From Pseudobdellovibrionaceae bacterium (lineage in GTDB: Bacteria > Bdellovibrionota > Bdellovibrionia > Bdellovibrionales > Bdellovibrionaceae): DNA of 64,000 nt. Below the pieces are notes generated by a model that worked only from the letters and a program-made list of their open reading frames with translations, was not told the DNA's origin and ran no database searches. The stretch covers positions 558,001 through 622,000 of the forward strand of contig JADJYV010000013.1 in the NCBI GenBank assembly GCA_016719575.1. Direction: 5' to 3'. How positions within the stretch are numbered: position 1 is the stretch's first letter; each line of letters starts with the position of its first letter. Both the position numbers and the translations under genes were made by a program. Shown here piece after piece: positions 43,342 through 53,015 of the stretch.

Positions 43342-45875
43342 TATTTAAAAATTCCAGCAGTTAAGTTATTCTTAAATATTTTTCGGTTCATATTTTCAGC
43401 ACCTTGGTTTTGGAAGTAAGCTGTTCCATTCAAATATCCATTTGTGATAACGATATTTTTATGAATTTCGGCAGATTGAACAAATAGATTATAGACTTTT
43501 CCGAAATAGTTGATTCGCTCTGCAGAAACGATTTCATCTAACTTTCCGCCAAGTTCAACAAGACTTTCCCCTACTTCAAAATCTGCAGCAAGCTTCAAAG
43601 AACCATCGGCCGCAACGACAGGATGGTTGGGAGTGAGTCGCAAAGAACGGCCAGACTTCATTTTAAAGTCAATGATTTCTTGATTGGTGTCAATCAACTC
43701 AGTCACCCACTGTTGGACCTTAGTTCTCATCACCCTTTTTTCGCTCATTGAATCGGAACTCGCCATGGTTGCAACCCGTTTGTACTTTTGAGTGAATGCC
43801 TCGATAAAAGACACGTATTTTAAGTCATTCTTCTTTTCAATTTCTGTTAGAATCTGCTGTTCAGGAGTGGCGCAGGATGACACACACACTGCCGCAATAT
43901 ACGCCGTAGCAGGCACTGCACAAGAAGCGCTCGGATTGGTCGGAGCGATCCAAGGAGTTTCAGGGCTAGTTGCGCGGTTCATAAACGTTGGGTACATTTG
44001 CTGTTTAGATTTACCACCATTATTAATTGTTAGTTTTGAGCCTTTGGGCGTTTTATTTAAATTTGAAAAATTTGTTAAGAATTCCTTGATCACTGGCACT
44101 TGATCTTGGCATTTGACCATCCATTGATAACGAGCCTGAGCTTTGCTATTCGACAAACTATCTTGCGAACAACGATGTGCCACAAAATCTCGACAATATT
44201 TTTCTGTCTGCCAAGCGCCCTTGTTCACATTTTCACTTTCAAGCTGCACCTGGTGATTGATACAAGCGTACATCTTCGTTGTTGTGATATCTCGTTGATT
44301 TACAACAACTCCAATCTGATTCTTTGGACATTTCGCAGAACAGCTGCCGTCCTCTTGAGTCACCACTTGCTCTGTTCTACGAACCGCTTCGGGATTGCCA
44401 TCGCACACGCGATTTTCCACCTGGGCCTGTTGTCCGGCGCAGTAATCTGCCGAAACAAGGACACCAGTATTGCTACGGCACTCGCTGATAAGGCTTTGTT
44501 GACCACCACAATCAGCTGAACACGCCGTCCACTCATTAGTTTTCACAAAACTGTAAGTTGGACATTGCCCTTGTGATTTGATGTCTCCTTGACGCGAATT
44601 CATGCTTGTTAAGATGCCATCTTTGCAGGACATATCAGCAATTTGAGTAAAGATATTCTCATAGCCTTGTTCCCCAAAAGAGCAGGTAAGTGGTGTTTTG
44701 ACTTCACCAATCACCACTGTTCGCATTTCGCCGCTTGCTAGCTGACTTCCATCATCAAGACGACAATACTCCCCAGTACAAGCCCCACGGTCTTGCACTT
44801 CTTGAATTGTCGAAATGACATTCCACAAAATTTCGCCGCCCATGAAGTCACATCTTTCAGTGATACGCTGGCGGTAAGTGACTTTTCGGGTTCCGCCCAT
44901 TCCGCAGGATTCGGTCTGCGTGTAGCTATTGCCCAAATGATCACGGGTTCCTCCGATCAATGGACAAGCCAAAGGATTTGGCGTTGGCGTTGGGTTGGGA
45001 GTCGGAGCAGGCGTTGCTTCTGGCGTTGCACTCGGAGCAGGCGTTGCTTCTGGCGTTGCGCTCGGAGCAGGCGTTGCTTCTGGCGTTGCACTCGGAGCAG
45101 GCGTTGCTTCTGGCGTTGCACTCGGAGCAGGCGTTGCTTCTGGCGTTGCGCTCGGAGCAGGCGTTGCTTCTGGCGTTGCACTCGGAGCAGGCGTTGGAAC
45201 AGGAACGACAACGGGATCTTTGACGACAACTGTTGTCGTCAAAGTGACCCATTTTTGATCCGATCCACCAGTAAAGAGATCGACAGAAATTGTGTAAGTA
45301 CCTGGAACAGTGTAAGTGTGCTGTGCGGTCTGTCCAGAAACAAGATTCGAACCGTCACCAAAGTTCCATTGAATAGAGGTCACCGTCGTAGCTAAGCAAG
45401 AAGGAATGTTGACAGTAGTAGAAACTGGCAACGCGGTCTCTGCCTGAGCAGGGCTTATGATTGCCAGGCCGGTCACACACTCAAGTCCATCCTGAATTGG
45501 CAGGACTTTAACTGTGCGAGTGAGCATGGTTTTAGATTCTGAAGCATCTGTGATTTCCGCTGTTATTGTGTAGGTTCCGGGACGATTGTAGGTATGATTG
45601 ATCGGTCCCATAGAGCTTTCGATAGAGGCACTGTCACCGAAATTCCATATCGCACCAACAATTGTTACTGATGCCGACTGCATTAAGTCAAACTGAGCTG
45701 CATATCCCACCATTGCAACTTGCGGTCCTGAGATGACTGGCTGTGCCTCAACGCTTTCAGCAAAAACACTCGCTTCTGTTGTTGTCCCCGCTTTGCCGCC
45801 GTCTCTTCCGCCTTGACAGGCGGTCAGAACTAACCCAAGACCCAAAATCGCAATCATATTCTTTATGACGTCCAT
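43341..45875 (-). CDS. Modular lipoprotein: PKD, PKD, Pro-rich repeats, TSP1-like, Hint
   Basis: ATG 45875 (AAGGAG upstream) gives 844 residues with lipobox GLVLTAC. Modules in order are PKD 1 (about 46-125, WNFGDSAS...GTYTITAEI), PKD 2 (about 140-218, WNFGDGSN...GTYTISVDL) and six copies of the 10-residue ATPAPSATPE unit (about 226-290). Next is a Cys-rich region with a thrombospondin-1-like unit (about 448-491, EWTACSADCGG...VENRVC). A C-terminal Hint/intein-like domain (about 664-820) has the start Cys in CVSSCATPEQQIL, TPNHPVV and the late VYNLFVQSAEIH. Hint domains autocleave or splice; the usual terminal HN is not obvious here. A surface-exposed adhesive or processed protein is likely. 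Confidence 0.82.
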   Translation of the reverse strand: MDVIKNMIAILGLGLVLTACQGGRDGGKAGTTTEASVFAESVEAQPVISGPQVAMVGYAAQFDLMQSASVTIVGAIWNFGDSASIESSMGPINHTYNRPGTYTITAEITDASESKTMLTRTVKVLPIQDGLECVTGLAIISPAQAETALPVSTTVNIPSCLATTVTSIQWNFGDGSNLVSGQTAQHTYTVPGTYTISVDLFTGGSDQKWVTLTTTVVVKDPVVVPVPTPAPSATPEATPAPSATPEATPAPSATPEATPAPSATPEATPAPSATPEATPAPSATPEATPAPTPNPTPTPNPLACPLIGGTRDHLGNSYTQTESCGMGGTRKVTYRQRITERCDFMGGEILWNVISTIQEVQDRGACTGEYCRLDDGSQLASGEMRTVVIGEVKTPLTCSFGEQGYENIFTQIADMSCKDGILTSMNSRQGDIKSQGQCPTYSFVKTNEWTACSADCGGQQSLISECRSNTGVLVSADYCAGQQAQVENRVCDGNPEAVRRTEQVVTQEDGSCSAKCPKNQIGVVVNQRDITTTKMYACINHQVQLESENVNKGAWQTEKYCRDFVAHRCSQDSLSNSKAQARYQWMVKCQDQVPVIKEFLTNFSNLNKTPKGSKLTINNGGKSKQQMYPTFMNRATSPETPWIAPTNPSASCAVPATAYIAAVCVSSCATPEQQILTEIEKKNDLKYVSFIEAFTQKYKRVATMASSDSMSEKRVMRTKVQQWVTELIDTNQEIIDFKMKSGRSLRLTPNHPVVAADGSLKLAADFEVGESLVELGGKLDEIVSAERINYFGKVYNLFVQSAEIHKNIVITNGYLNGTAYFQNQGAENMNRKIFKNNLTAGIFK
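45001..45190 (-). repeat. 30-bp tandem repeat array inside the modular lipoprotein gene
   Basis: A 30-bp unit encoding ATPAPSATPE is repeated six times plus a partial seventh copy, with a G/A variation at one position of the unit. The stretch GGAGCAGGCGTTG recurs every 30 bp from 45004. It codes for an extended Pro/Ala/Thr stalk. The array also creates long spurious open frames on both strands. Confidence 0.93.
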
Positions 45876-46027
45876 GACAGACTCCTTGCTTAATTGAATA
45901 CAGTTTGTCAGACCCAATTTTTATTTAAAATATATATAGTGAAGTTGGATCAACATGATCTGGGTATCTGTCGACAAAAACGACAAAAAAAAGAACTTCA
46001 TTTTTTTGTCAAACTTCTAGTAGATAG

Positions 46028-46765
46028 CTATTCTTCGTCTTCAAACTTTAAATCAAAAAAGTCTAACAGAGAAGCTTCCGCGCTTTTTGACACAACCGGC
46101 GCCACCCGGTTTAAAATTCGGCGCTGCCGATTTAATACGTATCGCGAAGGACTTTCGATACGTAGTTTTTGAGGATTAGGCAAAACCGCCGCAATAAGGG
46201 CGGCTTGAGCATGGGTCAATCTTTTGGCAGAACGGCGAAAGTACTTTTGCGAAGCCGCCTCAACCCCATAAACCCCGGGCCCCAACTCAATCACATTCAG
46301 ATAGACTTCTAATATCCGATCCTTAGGCCATACCAGTTCTATAAGCACCGTAAAATAAGACTCGAACCCCTTACGAAGCCAGCTTCGAGACGGCCACAAA
46401 AATACATTCTTGGCGGTTTGTTGGGTAATCGTGCTCGCACCCTTTTTTTGCTTGTGAGTTTGATTGTAACGATAGGCTTTCTTGATCGCCTCAAAATCAA
46501 AACCAAAGTGATCGTAAAATCGATAATCCTCAGCCTTTAAAACCGCCCCTATGACGGCCGGAGAAATTTCGTCAAGTGGGACCCAGTCGTGACGAATCCC
46601 CACCCACTGATTCGCCAACACTCCCTGCACCAAACGAAGCCCCATTAAAGGCGTCACAAAAACTGGAACAAAGCGAAAAATTAAAACACCAGTAAGACTA
46701 AACATCCAAAACGCAAAAAGAAACCTAACTAAATATTTTTGCAGTGCTGGCCCGTAGGTTTTCAT
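46028..46765 (-). CDS. mtgA: Monofunctional peptidoglycan glycosyltransferase
   Basis: The 245-residue protein has an N-terminal membrane helix (FLFAFWMFSLTGVLIFRFV) and a GT51 domain with the catalytic order AEDYRFYDHFGFD (Glu), KGASTITQQTAKN, RKGFESYFTVLIE and KDRILEVYLNVIELG. It polymerises glycan strands from lipid II without a transpeptidase domain. The length matches MtgA. The gene follows lplA by 7 nt on the same strand; this proximity is probably not functional. Confidence 0.95.
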   Translation of the reverse strand: MKTYGPALQKYLVRFLFAFWMFSLTGVLIFRFVPVFVTPLMGLRLVQGVLANQWVGIRHDWVPLDEISPAVIGAVLKAEDYRFYDHFGFDFEAIKKAYRYNQTHKQKKGASTITQQTAKNVFLWPSRSWLRKGFESYFTVLIELVWPKDRILEVYLNVIELGPGVYGVEAASQKYFRRSAKRLTHAQAALIAAVLPNPQKLRIESPSRYVLNRQRRILNRVAPVVSKSAEASLLDFFDLKFEDEE

Positions 46766-46772
46766 AAATATT

Positions 46773-47792
46773 TTAAATTTCTACCTGACGGCAAAGCCAA
46801 TTTTCGAGCTCACGCAAACCATCAGTGAGCTCTGGATACTTGATTACCAACTCAGAAAAAATTTGCCGTACCGATTCGTGCGTAAAACTTTTTCCGCTAA
46901 AAAGACTTCTCATATCCTCAACAAGCTGAGGATAGAGACAGTCTGTAAATATTTGCAAATCCGTAACACGTGCCTCATCGACTTTAAAATTAAATTCAAA
47001 AAACCCGAGCGAAAGATACTCATCCATTTTTTGGTTAAACTCAAGAGTATGGCCATAAAGCCATTCAAAGGAACTCAAAGTTTCGTATTGATTCCTGAGC
47101 TCTGGGATGTTTTTAAGGCTGTCCATCGTTAAATATTCAATATCGGCTGGGGTCTTATAAAAATTCTCAAAAGACTTCACCAAAGAATTAACAATCTGTT
47201 CGTGATCAAGCCGTGCCGCCACCTCTGTCAAGTTCGCCACCCGCGATCGCACCGATTCTTTGCCCTTGGCCAGTAGCTTTTTGGGGTTCGGAGTGAGGTA
47301 TTCTCCAAGTTTAGTCAAGTTGGCATGCAACAACAAAGTCCCATGATGAAAAGCGCGATCTTTTTTTTCTCGATAAGCGCTTCCACTAAACTTCCTTGGC
47401 CCATCCTCGAAGGGAATCAATAAATCGTTCCTCCCCGAAGCATGCCCATGAATTCCAAATTCTTTAAGAGCCGAAAGAATCACCTCAATGTTGTTTTCGC
47501 GACGATAAAACTCTTTAGGAGATAAAAAGGTAAAAATGCTGTTGCCTAGGTCCTGATAAACAGCTCCTCCACCTGTGGTTCGACGAGCGAGGTGAATACC
47601 GTCTTCTTTCATTTTTGCAAGATTGCACTCAGACCAAGGATTTTGATTTCGTCCAATCACCACAGTGTTGGCGTTTCTCCATAAAAAAAGCACTTGCTGT
47701 GAGGGATCCATATTATGAAAAATCCACTCTTCAGTTGCGAGGTTTAAATACGGATTATGACTGTCTGAAATCAACACCTTCAACTTGGACAC
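46773..47792 (-). CDS. lplA: Lipoate-protein ligase A
   Basis: The 339-residue enzyme attaches free lipoate to E2 subunits and GcvH. Family motifs include RRTTGGGAVYQDLGN, the lysine region GPRKFSGSAYREKKDRAFHHGTLL and LTPNPKKLLAKGKESVRSRV. Both N-terminal and C-terminal (about 250-339) domains are present, as in E. coli LplA. The start is GTG 47792 behind CGGAGG. Its substrate could include the 2-oxoglutarate dehydrogenase E2 encoded about 13 kb away. Use of lipoate scavenged from prey is a plausible role. Confidence 0.94.
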   Translation of the reverse strand: MSKLKVLISDSHNPYLNLATEEWIFHNMDPSQQVLFLWRNANTVVIGRNQNPWSECNLAKMKEDGIHLARRTTGGGAVYQDLGNSIFTFLSPKEFYRRENNIEVILSALKEFGIHGHASGRNDLLIPFEDGPRKFSGSAYREKKDRAFHHGTLLLHANLTKLGEYLTPNPKKLLAKGKESVRSRVANLTEVAARLDHEQIVNSLVKSFENFYKTPADIEYLTMDSLKNIPELRNQYETLSSFEWLYGHTLEFNQKMDEYLSLGFFEFNFKVDEARVTDLQIFTDCLYPQLVEDMRSLFSGKSFTHESVRQIFSELVIKYPELTDGLRELENWLCRQVEI

Positions 47793-47839
47793 AACAAAAG
47801 CCTCCGCGTCGGCAATCTAATGCCAGCAGGCCCTGCGGG

Positions 47840-49321
47840 TCAAACCCTTTTCAGGGCCTGAGCCCATCTCTCAAGCCGGTCCTTGCGCGCTTTTCCAGTC
47901 ATTGTGACCTTAAAGCCCTGATCGATCTTCCAAATTTTACGAAGCTCATCGGCATCTTTCCAAAAACCAATACCAAGCCCAGCTAGGTAAGCAGCACCGA
48001 GGGCCGTGCTCTCTACGATCTGAGGACGTATCACCTCGGTGGCGGCGTAGTCTGCCTGTAGCTGCATCAAAAGATTGTTTGCAGAGGCACCCCCGTCAAC
48101 TTTGATGCTTCGAAGTCTCTTGCCCAGATCTCTTTGCATTGCTTCCATGATGTCGACATTTTGAAGGGCCATCGCCTCGAGAGTCGCTCTCGCGACATGG
48201 GCCTTGGTCGTACCGCGAGTCAGGCCGCAAAGAACGCCCCGTGCCTGGGGGTTCCAGTGAGGAGCACCAAGCCCTGCAAGTGCCGGGACAAACTCGACAC
48301 CTTCGCTGCTCGAAACTGAAGCGGCCAAATGTTCCACTTCAGAACTCTGCTGAAAAAACTGCAGGCCATCTCGCAGCCACTGAACGGCAGCCCCACAAAT
48401 GAAGGCTCCTCCTTCCAGAGCGTAAACCATTTTTTCATCGCGCAACTTCCAGGCAATCGTCGTTAACAATCTCGCTTTTGAAGTCACTGCTTTAGATCCC
48501 GTGTTCAAAAGAATAAAACTTCCCGTACCGAAGGTACATTTAGCTTCACCAGCGTCAAAACAAGTTTGCCCAAAAAGAGCGGCTTGCTGATCCCCAGCAA
48601 TTCCAGCAATAGGAATTCCATCGGGCAAAAATCCTAGCCCCTTGGTTCGCCCAAACTCACCGCTCGAAGGGGCAATTTCAGGCATCAAACCTTCGGGCAC
48701 CTCAAAAAGTTTTAACAGATCCTCGTCCCACCAGCCCGTGTGAATATTCATCAGCATTGTTCGAGAGGCATTACTCACATCAGTTTTGTGGCACTCCCCC
48801 CCTGTGAGTCTCCACAAAAGAAAACTATCAATAGTTCCAGCCGCAAGCTCGCCGCGACGAGCCTGGGCTTTGGCTCCGGGAACATTCTTTAGAATCCATT
48901 GAATTTTGCTTCCAGAAAAATAGGGGTCGATGACCAATCCCGTTTTTTTAGTGACCATATTTTCTTTGCTATTTTTCTTGAGTTTCTCACAAACCTCTTG
49001 TGTCCGCCGGCACTGCCAAACAATGGCGTTATAAATTGGTTTGCCAGTTTTGCGGTTCCAGACAACCACCGTTTCGCGTTGATTGGTAATACCAATGGCT
49101 GCAATTTGATCCCCTCCGACCCTGGTCTGTTCCAAGGTTTTTTTGAGGGTGCCCACCGCTGACTGCCAAATCTCTTCGGGATCGTGTTCTACCCATCCTG
49201 GCTCCGGAAAAATTTGTTTAAAATCCTGATTGTTTTGGCTAACGAGACCTCCGGCCTGGTTGATGATGGCGGTCCGCGTGCTTGTTGTACCCTGATCTAA
49301 GGCAATGATATAGTGGGACAT
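47840..49321 (-). CDS. glpK: Glycerol kinase
   Basis: The 493-residue FGGY-family kinase makes glycerol 3-phosphate. The N-terminal phosphate loop DQGTTSTRTAI, substrate residues around NQRETVVVWNRKTG, the CTFGTGSFILLNTG loop and DGGASANNLLMQLQAD near the C-terminus are all present. Length is standard. No glpF or glpD is adjacent. The start is 27 nt from a divergent acyltransferase gene, so a shared promoter region may tie glycerol 3-phosphate production to phospholipid synthesis. Confidence 0.96.
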   Translation of the reverse strand: MSHYIIALDQGTTSTRTAIINQAGGLVSQNNQDFKQIFPEPGWVEHDPEEIWQSAVGTLKKTLEQTRVGGDQIAAIGITNQRETVVVWNRKTGKPIYNAIVWQCRRTQEVCEKLKKNSKENMVTKKTGLVIDPYFSGSKIQWILKNVPGAKAQARRGELAAGTIDSFLLWRLTGGECHKTDVSNASRTMLMNIHTGWWDEDLLKLFEVPEGLMPEIAPSSGEFGRTKGLGFLPDGIPIAGIAGDQQAALFGQTCFDAGEAKCTFGTGSFILLNTGSKAVTSKARLLTTIAWKLRDEKMVYALEGGAFICGAAVQWLRDGLQFFQQSSEVEHLAASVSSSEGVEFVPALAGLGAPHWNPQARGVLCGLTRGTTKAHVARATLEAMALQNVDIMEAMQRDLGKRLRSIKVDGGASANNLLMQLQADYAATEVIRPQIVESTALGAAYLAGLGIGFWKDADELRKIWKIDQGFKVTMTGKARKDRLERWAQALKRV

Positions 49322-49347
49322 TATAAACTCCTGGGATATGCCTCATC

Positions 49348-50115
49348 ATGATAAATTTTTTTGGGAAACCCAACGAAAAAATTTTTAACCTGAAAAATCT
49401 TGATCGCGACGTATTAATTTATCGCGTATTGCCGCGCTGGCTGATGGAACTTGTGCGAAAATACTTTCGCCTCGAGATTGAAGGATTAGAAAACATCCCC
49501 AAAAGCGGAGCCGCCCTCGTCACCCCGAATCATTCGGGATATATGGGTATTGATGCGGCCCTTCTGGCCCATGTTCTCGCACAAAACGGCAAACGCATTC
49601 CCCGAATCCTCACCCATCACTTTTGGTTTTTGACCAAGACAACAGCATTGCCAGCTCAAAAAATGGGCTTCACTGAAGCCACCTACGAAAATGGCCTCGA
49701 AGAACTGCGAAAAAAACATTTGGTGGTTATCTTTCCTGAAGGGGAGCTTGGAAATTTCAAGCCCACAAAAAATATGTATGAACTGCAAGAGTTCCGACGC
49801 GGATTTGTACGCATGGCCCTCGCGACAAAAGCCCCGATCATTCCTACACTCATCATAGGCGCCGAAGAGAGTCAGATCAACATCAGCAATTTAAAGCTCA
49901 CCAGGTTTTTGAAGGGCCTCGTGCTTCCTCTGCCCCTCAATATTGTTCCCCTTCCGGTCAAATGGAAAATTATTTTCTTAAAGCCCATCGCTCTCCCCTA
50001 CAGCTCCGCCTCTCTAAAAGATGTGCAGCTGGTACACGAAATCGCCGAAGAGATTCAGGAAAAAATGCAACAAGCTTTGCATTCCGAGCTTAAAAAACGA
50101 AAATCTGTTTTCTAA
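49348..50115 (+). CDS. PlsC-like phospholipid/glycerolipid acyltransferase
   Basis: The 255-residue LPLAT-superfamily protein has an N-terminal amphipathic/membrane segment and an acyltransferase core. The first motif reads NHSGYMGID: His and Asp are six residues apart, rather than the four of classical NHxxxxD, as in the NHSGG-type subgroup. The second motif is FPEGELGN (about 129-136). It probably acylates a lysophospholipid or related glycerolipid at the inner membrane. It is divergent from glpK, whose product is the backbone precursor. Confidence 0.88.
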   Translation: MINFFGKPNEKIFNLKNLDRDVLIYRVLPRWLMELVRKYFRLEIEGLENIPKSGAALVTPNHSGYMGIDAALLAHVLAQNGKRIPRILTHHFWFLTKTTALPAQKMGFTEATYENGLEELRKKHLVVIFPEGELGNFKPTKNMYELQEFRRGFVRMALATKAPIIPTLIIGAEESQINISNLKLTRFLKGLVLPLPLNIVPLPVKWKIIFLKPIALPYSSASLKDVQLVHEIAEEIQEKMQQALHSELKKRKSVF

Positions 50116-50145
50116 TCAGTCCTACCACCAGGTGCGAGACGCTCT

Positions 50146-51390
50146 CTAAAAGCGATTCACATCGAAGATCGTTGGATCAAGAAACGACTTTCGGTTTTCG
50201 AGGATATCCGCAACAAGAAGGCCCGTTCCTGCTCCACTTTGAAGGCCTAACATTTGATGTCCGGCCGCTATTACCAAGTTTGAAATGCTTTTATGATAAC
50301 CAATGAGGGGAACACCATCCGGCGTACAAGGGCGAAGACCCGCCCATAGCTCTTGAACGGCCAAAGATTCTGGAAGGTGTAAAAACTCACGAGCTCCCTT
50401 TTCAATCGCCTTCACTCTTCTCTGAGTCGTACTGAAATCCTGATCGACGAGCTCAAGGGTTCCAGCAATTCTCAGCGAGTTCCTTCGAGGAGTGATCGCA
50501 ATTTTCTTTTCAACCACCATGATGGGATACTGAGGTTGTTTTTCTAAGGTCGGCACAATCATCGCGTAGCCTTTACCGCCCAAAATCGGAAGACGAAAAC
50601 GAAGTAACTTTGCCAACTCTTTAGACCAACTCCCCGTCGCCAACACAATTTGCTTGGCACTTATCTCTCCTGATGAGGTCAGGGCACTAGTGATTCTGCC
50701 ACCTTCAATGGTTAAATCTTTAAGTTCGACATTTTCTAAAATCTCTCCGCCCCTCTGACGGATCTCTTTTGCGAAGGCCTGTACAACTTGATAGGGTTCA
50801 ACCGTCGCCTCTTGAGAAAAATAAACACCGCCTAAAATGGGACCTTTCAATGCTGGCTCCATGGTCTGAATCTCAGCGCCGTTTAAAATCTTTCCAGGCA
50901 CCCCCAGATCTTGTACATAATGAAGTTCTGAAACCGCAGAATCTACGCCTTCGTCTGTTCGACTGACCATCAAAAGACCTTTTTGCTCGAAGTGAATTTC
51001 AGGGTGATTCTTTGCCAACTTTTCGTATTCGCTAAAGCTTTTTTGTGAAAGCAAAACCAAGGACTCAATGGATCGCAGAGCTTGGGCCTCTGTCATCGAT
51101 TTCATAAAAATAAAAAGCCATTGTGCAAGATCAAAAGACAACGTAGGTTTTATGTAGAGAGGACCTTCGGGATCAAGCATCCATTTCATGGATTTGAGCA
51201 ACATCCCAGGCATCGGCAGAGGCATCGAAAAACAGGGAGTAAGCCAGCCCGCATTTCCGTAAGAACAGCCTTTGCCAAGAAGACCTTTGTCAATGATACA
51301 GACTTTGGCTCCGCGCCGAGAAAGCTCGGCACCCACCGACACACCAATAATACCGGCCCCAACAATTAAGACATCCACATGTTTTAGCAT
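50146..51390 (-). CDS. FAD-dependent amino acid oxidoreductase (DadA-like)
   Basis: The 414-residue protein (from ATG 51390; a GTG at 51414 adds eight residues) has the dinucleotide motif VLIVGAGIIGVSVGAELSRR, the GCSYGNAGWLTP loop typical of DadA, and the C-terminal LRPCTPDGVPLIG with the HQMLGLQSGAGTG stretch. It probably oxidises a D-amino acid or hydroxyproline, passing electrons to the respiratory chain. A D-alanine source from digested prey wall would make sense. The exact substrate is unproven. It converges on the acyltransferase gene. Confidence 0.88.
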   Translation of the reverse strand: MLKHVDVLIVGAGIIGVSVGAELSRRGAKVCIIDKGLLGKGCSYGNAGWLTPCFSMPLPMPGMLLKSMKWMLDPEGPLYIKPTLSFDLAQWLFIFMKSMTEAQALRSIESLVLLSQKSFSEYEKLAKNHPEIHFEQKGLLMVSRTDEGVDSAVSELHYVQDLGVPGKILNGAEIQTMEPALKGPILGGVYFSQEATVEPYQVVQAFAKEIRQRGGEILENVELKDLTIEGGRITSALTSSGEISAKQIVLATGSWSKELAKLLRFRLPILGGKGYAMIVPTLEKQPQYPIMVVEKKIAITPRRNSLRIAGTLELVDQDFSTTQRRVKAIEKGAREFLHLPESLAVQELWAGLRPCTPDGVPLIGYHKSISNLVIAAGHQMLGLQSGAGTGLLVADILENRKSFLDPTIFDVNRF

Positions 51391-51439
51391 GCTCTTATTT
51401 GAAGAAAGTTTCACGAGAAAGGCAAGAAAATCCAGTTCT

Positions 51440-52999
51440 CTATTTTGTCACTAAACACTTCCAGTTAACACTCGTCAAAGTGCAAGTGGAAGCCCCATTC
51501 GCGCAGCCAATCCAAATTGTAATTGTTCCCGCTGCAGCAAACACACTCCATTGGACCTTACCGGCCCCAGGGCTTGCACTCGGAGAGCATTGAACCATAT
51601 CCCCGGCATTCACATTGGTTGCGGTGATTGCCGGACAAGTTACGGAACTTCGCGCTGCAATTGACCCACCACAATTGAGTGCGGTGCTTGTAAATACTCG
51701 GGGTGGAAGAGTCGCGACCCAATTCGTTCCATCGTAAACGGCCGATACAAATTTATTGGCTGGCAAATCCCCAGCGGCAATACTTGTGTCTCTAGCGGCA
51801 CTGAATATCGACTTTGCTCCCAACCCATCGACGTTTAAGGTTGCAGCCCCAGTATTCGTCGCATTGACTTTAAAACTCACTGTCGTACCGACCGCCAGCG
51901 CGGCAAGAGCCGGCGTATTCGCCAAAGTATAAGCCGTGGTTGTACCTGCCGTCGCATTGGCAACCATAGAACTTGCCTGTCTTGCAGAGCCAAGCACGTT
52001 GCCAGTGAGGTTTCCGGTGACATTTCCAGTCACATTGCCGGTGACATTTCCATTCAAGCTACCAGTCACATCGCCCGTGACATTTCCCGTGACATTTCCC
52101 GTGACATCGCCCGTGACATTTCCCGTAAGGTTTCCCGTGATCGCACCCGTAACCCCCAGAGTCCCGCCAATCGTCGCATTATTGCTCACTGTTAATGCGG
52201 TCACGCTTGTCGTTGGCCCTACCAATAAAAACGCACTGGAATCCATCGTTGCAACGTTACCCAAACCACCGATGTCTGCAGCCGTTAAACTGACAACGCC
52301 AGTACGACCCGCAACAGAGGTCACTGGGGCCGCAGGGACAGCTGCCCAAGTGCCATCGCCACGCAAGTATTGAGATGTGTTTCCAGAAGGGACCAAAACA
52401 GCAAGGGCACTCAAGCCTAGGTTTGTTCTAGCGGCTGAAGCCGATGTCGCTCCGGTACCACCATGTGCCACCGTCACTGTTCCCGTCACGTTCGTCGCAT
52501 TGGTTGCATTGGTAGCATTGGTCGCCGTCGTGGAATTCGTCGCGTTCGTCGCATTGAGAGCCGTGTTCGCATAGTTTGACATCAATGCGAGCGGAGAAGA
52601 AACAATATCAATCCCGGCAAACGTTGCATCATCAGCAGTGCTAAACCCATCTTTGTTAATATCAACCACAACATCAATCGTGAAAAGGTCGGCATTGCTT
52701 GAATGAGAAAATACAGAGGCATCAAAACTGTTAGTCAAAGAATTGCAGTTTGCGGCTCCTGACAAAATCATGTTAAAAACACCACCGACCACCGGCACTG
52801 GCGATGCCCCCGCCTGGCACCACACAACGGTGGAACCACGCTTAACTAGAAACTTCATCGGGTATCCGGTAGCATCATTTAAGGCCGTTGATCCTTGCTT
52901 GAGAAACCCTTGCACCACAGCGCGACTATTAAAAAATTGCGCATGGGCAGGCAAGCTTCCAATGAGACCCAAAATAAAAACTATCGAAAACGTACGCAT
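51440..52999 (-). CDS. Secreted phage-tail-fibre-like surface protein (MAT-like)
   Basis: The 519-residue protein has a signal peptide (ending PAHAQF) and mosaic fibre modules. These are an N-terminal beta domain; an ATNATN repeat run; the phage fibre motifs GGTGATSASAARTNLG, YLRGDGTWA and GRTGVVSLTAADIGGLG; a shaft of about a dozen (G/D)NVTG repeats (about 285-335); and a C-terminal domain with paired Cys. This build is like the mosaic adhesive trimers described for Bdellovibrio prey recognition. Trimerisation and binding are inferred. The start at ATG 52999 follows GGAGG. The lipoprotein gene 17 nt upstream is the probable anchor partner. Confidence 0.75.
   Translation of the reverse strand: MRTFSIVFILGLIGSLPAHAQFFNSRAVVQGFLKQGSTALNDATGYPMKFLVKRGSTVVWCQAGASPVPVVGGVFNMILSGAANCNSLTNSFDASVFSHSSNADLFTIDVVVDINKDGFSTADDATFAGIDIVSSPLALMSNYANTALNATNATNSTTATNATNATNATNVTGTVTVAHGGTGATSASAARTNLGLSALAVLVPSGNTSQYLRGDGTWAAVPAAPVTSVAGRTGVVSLTAADIGGLGNVATMDSSAFLLVGPTTSVTALTVSNNATIGGTLGVTGAITGNLTGNVTGDVTGNVTGNVTGDVTGSLNGNVTGNVTGNVTGNLTGNVLGSARQASSMVANATAGTTTAYTLANTPALAALAVGTTVSFKVNATNTGAATLNVDGLGAKSIFSAARDTSIAAGDLPANKFVSAVYDGTNWVATLPPRVFTSTALNCGGSIAARSSVTCPAITATNVNAGDMVQCSPSASPGAGKVQWSVFAAAGTITIWIGCANGASTCTLTSVNWKCLVTK
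52002..52150 (-). repeat. Degenerate 12-bp repeats encoding the fibre shaft
   Basis: About a dozen 12-bp units related to GTGACATTTCCC (plus strand) occur in series and encode the repeated GNVT tetrapeptide of the fibre shaft. A second short run of 9-bp units at about 52492-52570 encodes ATN repeats. Confidence 0.88.
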
Positions 53000-53015
53000 T
53001 TAAAACCTCCACAAC

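Noticed and set aside
44793..45395. Long plus-strand open frames across the Pro-rich repeat
   Set aside because: They are frame shadows created by the 30-bp repeat, which avoids stops in several frames. No ribosome site or plausible protein.
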